Shown: positions 58,933 to 64,000 of the stretch, piece after piece
Layout of the letters: each line of letters starts with the position of its first letter
How positions within the stretch are numbered: the first letter of the stretch is position 1
Assembly (NCBI RefSeq): GCF_006335145.1
Contig: NZ_VDMN01000007.1
Coordinates: forward strand, 1 to 64,000
Origin: Aliirhizobium smilacinae
Lineage (GTDB): Bacteria > Pseudomonadota > Alphaproteobacteria > Rhizobiales > Rhizobiaceae
Length of the DNA stretch: 64,000 nucleotides
Reading direction: 5' to 3'
Position numbers and translations under genes: made by a program
The notes under the pieces: generated by a model
The model's input: only the letters and a program-made list of their open reading frames with translations
Database searches by the model: none
Told to the model about the DNA's origin: nothing

Positions 58933-59978
58933 TCCTTCGCTTCGAACGGAGTCGGACGCCGACCAGCACCCTGCCGCTCCAGCATCCAGCCCGGATATTC
59001 CGGCATCAATGCGCTGACTTCGTCGAGCTTCTTCAAATCCTCAGCATCAAGCTTGACGGAAACAGCCTTCAGATTTTCATCTAGCTGTTCGATCCGCTTT
59101 GCCCCGATGATGACGCTGGTCACGAAAGGCTTGGCGAGGATATAGGCAAGCGCCACGGCGGCGACGCTTGTCTCGTGCTTGGCTGCAATCTCCCGCATTG
59201 CCGCGACACACGCCCAGGCGCGATAATTGTCGACCGGCGGGAAGTCGAATTCCTGACGCCGGCCTTCGCCATTCCCCGGCGCGCCGGGGCCGTATTTGCC
59301 CGACAGCAGACCACCGGCCAGCGGCGACCACACCATCAGGCCGAGCTTTTCTTCCTGCATCAGCGGCACGATTTCACGTTCCAGATCACGGCCGGCAATC
59401 GAATAATAGGATTGCACCGTCTCGAACCGGGCAAAACCGCGACGCTCCGAAATGCCGATCGCCTTGGCGATCCGCCATGCCGCCCAGTTGGACAGGCCGA
59501 TATAGCGAACCAGCCCGCGTGAGACGAGATCGTCCAGCGCCCTCAGCGTCTCGTCGATCGGTGTGACGGTGTCGGTGCCATGGATCTGGTAGAGATCGAT
59601 ATGGTCGACCTGCAGCCGCTCCAGGCTTTGCTCGACCGAATCCATGATATGCCCGCGCGATGCACCCCGGTCATTGGGCTTGTCGCCCATCTGCCCGAGA
59701 AACTTGGTCGCGATCACGATGTCCTTGCGCGCCACGCCGATATTGCGGATTGCTTGTCCGAGAATGCGCTCCGAATTGCCGAACGAATAGACATCGGCCG
59801 TATCGACGAAATTGACGCCTGCCTTTACCGAGCGATCAAGTATCCGATCTGCGGTATCCTGATCGACGCCGGCGATCTTGCCCCACAGCGCCGCGCTGTC
59901 GGCTTCGCCGAAGGTCATCGTGCCGAGGCATAGTTCCGATACGAACAGCCCTGTATTGCCCAATTGATTGTATCGCAT
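58929..59978 (-). CDS. Aldo/keto reductase
   Basis: This 349-residue (beta/alpha)8 NADPH-dependent oxidoreductase has the catalytic tetrad positions in FVDTADVYSFG (Asp, Tyr), IATKFLGQ (Lys) and YQIHGTD (His). The coenzyme-binding end is SVIIGAKRIEQLDENLKAV. The start ATG at 59978 has GGAG 6 bases upstream; the longer frame has extra non-homologous N-terminal residues. Substrate unknown. It belongs to the AKR11-type bacterial group by appearance. Confidence 0.9.
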   Translation of the reverse strand: MRYNQLGNTGLFVSELCLGTMTFGEADSAALWGKIAGVDQDTADRILDRSVKAGVNFVDTADVYSFGNSERILGQAIRNIGVARKDIVIATKFLGQMGDKPNDRGASRGHIMDSVEQSLERLQVDHIDLYQIHGTDTVTPIDETLRALDDLVSRGLVRYIGLSNWAAWRIAKAIGISERRGFARFETVQSYYSIAGRDLEREIVPLMQEEKLGLMVWSPLAGGLLSGKYGPGAPGNGEGRRQEFDFPPVDNYRAWACVAAMREIAAKHETSVAAVALAYILAKPFVTSVIIGAKRIEQLDENLKAVSVKLDAEDLKKLDEVSALMPEYPGWMLERQGAGRRPTPFEAKD

Positions 59979-60098
59979 GAACGGCTCCATCTGGGAGATA
60001 TATGATTTGAATGAGGTGGTGCCCCTGCCGCAGGATGACGCATTCCGCGAAAGGCACGGGCACACTCATAACCGACGTTGACCTGCCTGGCAAGCAAA

Positions 60099-60112
60099 CG
60101 GAGGGTCCTCCG
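60099..60112 (-). terminator. Weak terminator-like hairpin after fdhD
   Basis: On the minus strand CGGAGG-AC-CCTCCG is followed by TTTGCTT. The two-base loop and short U-tract make it doubtful. Confidence 0.3.
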
Positions 60113-60150
60113 ATTAAAAAACCGGAATATAGCGGTATTTTATCCCGGCA

Positions 60151-60978
60151 TCAGGCGACGTCGGCAGCAGATCCTATCGCAATACGCTCCGCGCCGGCAA
60201 ATATCTCGAAATCCTCGCTACGTGTCAGCGCGACGAGGGTGATGCCTGCCTCCTCCGCCGTGCGAATGGCGAGAGCGGTCGGCGCAGAAATAGCCACGAG
60301 CGTCGAACTTCCAAGTATTGCAGTCTTCTGCACCATCTCGACCGAGATACGGCTGGTGACGGCAACGATGCCTTGGCTACCCTCGCGCCCGGCTCGCATC
60401 ACCGCACCAGCCAGCTTGTCGAGCGCATTATGCCGGCCGACATCCTCGCGAACGGCAATCAATCCCTCGCCGGGAATGAAAAATCCTGCACCGTGAACCG
60501 CATGTGTCTCGGCATGCAACGGCTGCGCACCGTTCAAGGCAGCCATCGCAGCCGTGATATCCTCGGGTGTCAGCGTCATCTGGACATGGCTGACATCGGG
60601 CACAACACGCATCGCCTGCTCTATCGATTCTATACCGCACAATCCGCAGCCCACCGGACCGGCCATATGCCGCCGCCGGGCGCGCAGCGCATCCTCCTTG
60701 TTTTCAGCAAGCCGAACCTGCACATCGAGCCCCTGCCCTTCTTCCAGAACCGTGACCTCCTCGATCTCGGCCATGGAAGTGATGATGCCTTCGGTCAGGC
60801 TGAAACCTATGGCAAAATCCTCCAGATCAGCCGGCGTGCCCATCATCACGGCATGGGTGGAACCGCCATAGGAGAAGGCGATCGGAACTTCCTCAGGCAC
60901 CGAACGCGATCCCGCTCGAACAACGCCATTGCGGCGAATGATTTCCTGCGCGACAGTCGTCGTTCTGAAGCCGCTCAT
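60151..60978 (-). CDS. fdhD: Formate dehydrogenase sulfurtransferase FdhD
   Basis: This 275-residue protein passes sulfur from IscS to the molybdenum cofactor of formate dehydrogenase. The sulfur-carrying motif is CGLCG (GPVGCGLCGIES), and REDVGRHNALDKLAG is the conserved C-terminal signature. I chose the ATG at 60978, with GAGGAG 5 bases upstream. Formate dehydrogenase structural genes are not in the window, so fdhD is separated from its client. It lies downstream of a LysR gene on the same strand. Confidence 0.93.
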   Translation of the reverse strand: MSGFRTTTVAQEIIRRNGVVRAGSRSVPEEVPIAFSYGGSTHAVMMGTPADLEDFAIGFSLTEGIITSMAEIEEVTVLEEGQGLDVQVRLAENKEDALRARRRHMAGPVGCGLCGIESIEQAMRVVPDVSHVQMTLTPEDITAAMAALNGAQPLHAETHAVHGAGFFIPGEGLIAVREDVGRHNALDKLAGAVMRAGREGSQGIVAVTSRISVEMVQKTAILGSSTLVAISAPTALAIRTAEEAGITLVALTRSEDFEIFAGAERIAIGSAADVA

Positions 60979-61098
60979 CGGCTCTCCTCGATTGCTTCGT
61001 CGATGCATTCTACGTGCTGTCCGTCAAAGGCACCACTATCATGTAATGTCTCTGCCATGGATCAACAGCCACAGACCGCCACCCGCAGATGTGGAAAT

Positions 61099-61995
61099 TT
61101 ACGTCTCCGTCTTGTCCAAACCGAGGCCTCTCGCCTCATGCAGAAGCGCGGAGACCAGAGGCGTAAACGGCTCCCGGTATGGAGCGACAAGCCCCACCAT
61201 GTGTCTTGCTTCCGGCTCGACGATGGGGATCGTGCGAAGTCCCTGTGTAAACCCGAAGGATTTGGCGACATTGCGCGGCATGATGCTCGCCCAACGCCCG
61301 GTCGCCACATGCGACAGCAGCACGACCATCGAATTCGACTCGAGCATAGGCGTGATCGACACGCCCGCATTGGCCAGGTGCTGGTTGATGATCCTTCGGT
61401 TCTGCATGTCCGGCGTCAGCAGGCACAGCCGGATATTTGCCATCTCGGCCCAGGTCACGGTGTCCCTGTCGGCATGCGGCGTCCCCTCGGCCGTTACAAG
61501 CGTATAATCTTCGGAGTAAAGTGGAACGCTGGTCACACGCCCGAGCGGTTCATTGTCCAGATAGGTAATCCCGGCATCGATCTCGAAATCGTCGAGCTGC
61601 GAAAGCACCTGCAGGGAATTGCGCGAGACGACCGAGAAGGTCACGTTCGGATGTTTCTCCTGAAACGGCTCCGTCAGTCGCGGCACCATGGCAAGCGCCG
61701 TGGGGATGACGGCAAGCCGGATATGCCCGGCCAGCCCCTTGCGCGCTGCCCGCATTTCCTCACGCATCGTCCTTGCGTCACCGACGATGCGTTTTGCCCA
61801 TTCCAGAACCCGCTGACCTTCCGGCGTCAGCCCCTGATAGCGGGAGCCACGCACGACGAGCTGTACGCCGAGCTGCTCTTCCAGCTGACGGATAGCGGCA
61901 GACAGAGAAGGCTGGGCAATGCCGCATTCCTCTGCGGCGCGCCCGAAATGCTCCTCCCGGACCAGAACGATAAAGAATTCGAGCTTGTCGATCAT
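61099..61995 (-). CDS. LysR-family transcription regulator
   Basis: This 298-residue regulator has an N-terminal winged helix (FFIVLVREEHFGRAAEECGIAQPSLSAAIRQLEEQLGV) and a C-terminal effector-binding domain. In rhizobia a LysR gene often sits next to formate dehydrogenase (fds) genes, and this one is upstream of fdhD with the same orientation, so formate-related control is a reasonable guess. No effector can be named. The usual divergent target gene is not present: the LDH gene upstream is on the same strand. Confidence 0.9.
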   Translation of the reverse strand: MIDKLEFFIVLVREEHFGRAAEECGIAQPSLSAAIRQLEEQLGVQLVVRGSRYQGLTPEGQRVLEWAKRIVGDARTMREEMRAARKGLAGHIRLAVIPTALAMVPRLTEPFQEKHPNVTFSVVSRNSLQVLSQLDDFEIDAGITYLDNEPLGRVTSVPLYSEDYTLVTAEGTPHADRDTVTWAEMANIRLCLLTPDMQNRRIINQHLANAGVSITPMLESNSMVVLLSHVATGRWASIMPRNVAKSFGFTQGLRTIPIVEPEARHMVGLVAPYREPFTPLVSALLHEARGLGLDKTET

Positions 61996-62086
61996 GCCGG
62001 CATTCCGCCTTCGGTAACATTCCCAAGGAATGTCTACCGGCTTCCGCCTCAGTGTACCAGCCGCCGACTACGGACGTCTGCCCAGT

Positions 62087-63019
62087 TCACAATCCAAGCG
62101 AATTGGACAGGTCCTTCAACATCCGGGCGCTGCGTTTCAAGGCCTCGAATTCTTCGTGATCGAGATCCGGCAGCAGATCCGCCGTTACACCCCGTGCGCC
62201 GACCACGCGGGGCAGGGACAGGGTGACGTTATCGACACCGGCCACATGCGCCGTCTGGATCGAAACCGAAAGCACCGAGCCTTCGTCGCGCGTGATCGCC
62301 CTGACGATGCGGGCGATACCGGCACCGATGCCGTAATAGGTCGCCCCCTTGCCCTCGATGATCTTGTAGGCGGCGTTGCGTACGTCATGGTCGATCGCCT
62401 TGCGCACCTCTTCGGTGACCGGCTTGCCCAGTTGCGCCGCAAAGGAGACGAGATCGGCAGAACCCGCGACCGCACCCGACCATGCCAGAACTTCGCTGTC
62501 ACCATGTTCGCCGATGACGAAGGCTGGGATGGATTGCGGCGAGATTTCCATGTGCCGGGCAAGCAGGCTGCGGAAGCGGGCCGTATCGAGGATCGTACCG
62601 GAGCCAATCACCCTATGCGGCGGCAGACCGGAAATGCTGGCCGTAATATGGGTGATGATATCGACCGGATTGGCAGCGACCAGCAGGATAGGATCAGGCA
62701 CGACGGCGAGAATTTCGCTGACGATGCTGCGGATGACAGCCGTATTGCGCCCCAGAAGTTCGAGCCTGCTCTCCCCCGGCCTCTGGCCGACGCCGGCCGA
62801 CAACACGACGATACCGGCACCGGCGAGATCCGCATAACCGCCAGCCCTCACCCGCGTCGCAGACATGAACGGCACGGCATGCGAAATGTCCTCGGCCTGC
62901 GCGACTGCGAGCGCTTCGTTTTTGTCGACGAATACGATTTCATTGGCGTAACCGGCAATTGCGAGCGCAAAACCCGCCGAACTGCCGACCATACCTGCCC
63001 CGACAATACCTATCTTCAT
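62087..63019 (-). CDS. ldh: L-lactate dehydrogenase
   Basis: This 310-residue NAD-dependent enzyme converts pyruvate to L-lactate. The nucleotide motif is GIVGAGMVGSSAGF. Catalytic histidine is in FVIGEHGDSEV, NPVDI carries the conserved asparagine, and the specificity loop reads GQRPGESR: the glutamine there marks a lactate, not malate, dehydrogenase. It is on the same strand as, and upstream of, the LysR gene. A role in oxygen-poor growth is plausible. Confidence 0.93.
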   Translation of the reverse strand: MKIGIVGAGMVGSSAGFALAIAGYANEIVFVDKNEALAVAQAEDISHAVPFMSATRVRAGGYADLAGAGIVVLSAGVGQRPGESRLELLGRNTAVIRSIVSEILAVVPDPILLVAANPVDIITHITASISGLPPHRVIGSGTILDTARFRSLLARHMEISPQSIPAFVIGEHGDSEVLAWSGAVAGSADLVSFAAQLGKPVTEEVRKAIDHDVRNAAYKIIEGKGATYYGIGAGIARIVRAITRDEGSVLSVSIQTAHVAGVDNVTLSLPRVVGARGVTADLLPDLDHEEFEALKRSARMLKDLSNSLGL

Positions 63020-63078
63020 AACAATAACTCCGTGAAAGCCCGACCATACCAGTTCGGCATCACGGTGCCATGCCGAAA

Positions 63079-64000
63079 TCAGCCGATCCGTGTGGCCTTA
63101 AGACGCTCCTCGTCCAGCACCACGCCGAGGCCCGGCACATTCCCCAATTCCAGCCAGCCGTGACTGTGCTTCAGCGACGAGACCATCGGATAATCCCTTC
63201 GCGCCTCGCTCCATTCGGGATTGTCGTAGGGATATTCGAGAAACGGCGCATCGCCGGCGCCAGCCGTCAGATGCGCGTTGGCCAGCACGCCGATCCCGTT
63301 TGTCCAGCTGTGCGGGGTGAACATCACTCCCGCTTCGCGCGCCTGATAGACCAGTCGCCGGCAACCGGTAATGCCGCCGACCAGCGCCACGTCCGGCTGG
63401 ATCACGTCGAAGGCGCGTTCCTCGATGATGTCGCGGAATTCGTAAAGCTCGCGGGTCATTTCGCCACCGGCAATCCTCACCGAAGTCGCCTCCTTCAAGG
63501 CCTTCATGCCCTTGCGGTCGGAACGGAACAGCGGTTCCTCCATCCAGTAGATGTCGAGCTTTTCCAGTTCCTTCGCCACGGAAAGCGCATCCTTGAAGGT
63601 CCAGGCGAGTGTCGTATCCCACGGCATACGCCAGCCCTGATTGCAGTCGACCATCAGCTCCAGCTTCGTCCCCACCCGCGCACGGATCGCTTCCAATGCC
63701 TTCACGTCGTCGCGCCATCCGGAGCGCCCTCCCGACGAAGACGAGAAGCGCACCTTCATCGCCGGAAAACCTTCCCCGACATAACGTTCCGCTTGATCCG
63801 CCATGGCGGAAGGATCACGTAATACGCCGGAGGATGCATAAAGCCGTACCCTGTCGGATCGTCCGCCCAGCATCCGCCAAACCGGCTCGCCGGTGATCTT
63901 GCCGGAAAGGTCCCACAGCGCCAGATCCATCGGCCAGCAGCGGCCATAGTGGAAATTGATATGCGACAGAACCTCGTAATGCCGCTCCAGATGCCGCGGA
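63079..64000 (-). CDS. Mandelate racemase/enolase-superfamily enzyme, 3' part
   Basis: The gene continues past the right window edge; the first 23 in-frame residues at the edge (for example HLERHYEVLSHINFHYGRC) join the ATG-led part without interruption. Features of the MR/MLE superfamily are KVRFSSS (K-x-R in the second domain), LMVDCNQGW (metal Asp/Asn), YWMEEPL and AGGEM (Glu ligands), PDVALVGGITG and HSWTNG. The group includes sugar-acid dehydratases and racemases. The substrate cannot be told. It is upstream of ldh on the same strand. Confidence 0.9.
   Translation of the reverse strand, partial: PRHLERHYEVLSHINFHYGRCWPMDLALWDLSGKITGEPVWRMLGGRSDRVRLYASSGVLRDPSAMADQAERYVGEGFPAMKVRFSSSSGGRSGWRDDVKALEAIRARVGTKLELMVDCNQGWRMPWDTTLAWTFKDALSVAKELEKLDIYWMEEPLFRSDRKGMKALKEATSVRIAGGEMTRELYEFRDIIEERAFDVIQPDVALVGGITGCRRLVYQAREAGVMFTPHSWTNGIGVLANAHLTAGAGDAPFLEYPYDNPEWSEARRDYPMVSSLKHSHGWLELGNVPGLGVVLDEERLKATRIG

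Overview
The window is a piece of chromosome from an alphaproteobacterium, almost certainly family Rhizobiaceae (Rhizobium, Agrobacterium, Neorhizobium or a close relative). The evidence is G+C-rich coding sequence with Rhizobiales gene neighbourhoods (argH/LptM-like lipoprotein/lysA/DUF4175; ftsE-ftsX; hisC-tyrC; cobS-cobT; aroK-aroB next to a CorC-type CBS protein), an ALAS-type hemA, CobN-type cobaltochelatase subunits, and a FixK / hybrid FixL / OmpR-type regulator cluster. It is mostly dense housekeeping sequence. I see no prophage, insertion sequence, CRISPR array or rRNA. One tRNA-Arg(CCU) is present, and one gene is cut at each window edge (etfA left, an enolase-superfamily gene right).

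Layout. 1-6.0 kb: etfA end, 3-hydroxybutyryl-CoA dehydrogenase, a VapBC-type toxin-antitoxin pair, a TlpA-type thioredoxin divergent from argH, an LptM-like lipoprotein and lysA. 6.1-10.2 kb: a large DUF4175/TIGR02302 membrane protein, a nested palindromic repeat, a CpdR-like receiver and hpt. 10.2-16.1 kb: ftsEX, a YdcF-family protein, a PlsC-type acyltransferase, ChaC, DUF2125. 16.1-23.8 kb: tyrC-hisC, a SnoaL-like protein with an ambiguous start, a methyltransferase, glyoxalase II, a cupin, a DMT exporter, a DUF3108 protein, rpmB and yhhQ preceded by a candidate preQ1 riboswitch. 23.8-28.9 kb: a phytase-like secreted protein, cobT, cobS, a DnaJ-domain protein and a divergent bolA. 28.9-34.5 kb: a lower-G+C patch with an orphan antitoxin-like gene and a small secreted protein, then the overlapping aroK-aroB-CBS operon, an unlisted 51-aa membrane protein, xerD and accA. 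34.7-40.2 kb: an L,D-transpeptidase lipoprotein, tusA, a CobW GTPase, a D-Ala-D-Ala carboxypeptidase, an M20 amidohydrolase and tRNA-Arg. 40.4-44.4 kb: the low-oxygen module. 44.5-49.6 kb: DUF2937, an FAD monooxygenase, dxr, hemA and a small lipoprotein. 49.8-56.2 kb: tamA-tamB. 56.4-58.9 kb: cheW and a soluble double-PAS chemoreceptor. 58.9-64 kb: aldo/keto reductase, fdhD, LysR regulator, L-lactate dehydrogenase and the enolase-family gene.

The most interesting system is the oxygen-response cluster. A FixL-type heme PAS kinase keeps the residues equivalent to the Bradyrhizobium FixL heme histidine and distal arginine and carries a fused receiver. It is encoded directly behind a FixK/FNR-family regulator, and an OmpR-type regulator (FxkR-like) is divergent. 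The intergenic region holds a GTAACA direct repeat. About 6 kb away, hemA has a perfect FNR/FixK-type palindrome placed as in a class II activated promoter, with an Irr-box-like sequence over the predicted transcription start. The second notable item is a very compact preQ1-I-like pseudoknot whose 3' strand would include the yhhQ start codon. All functional assignments come from reading the sequence; no database search was run.
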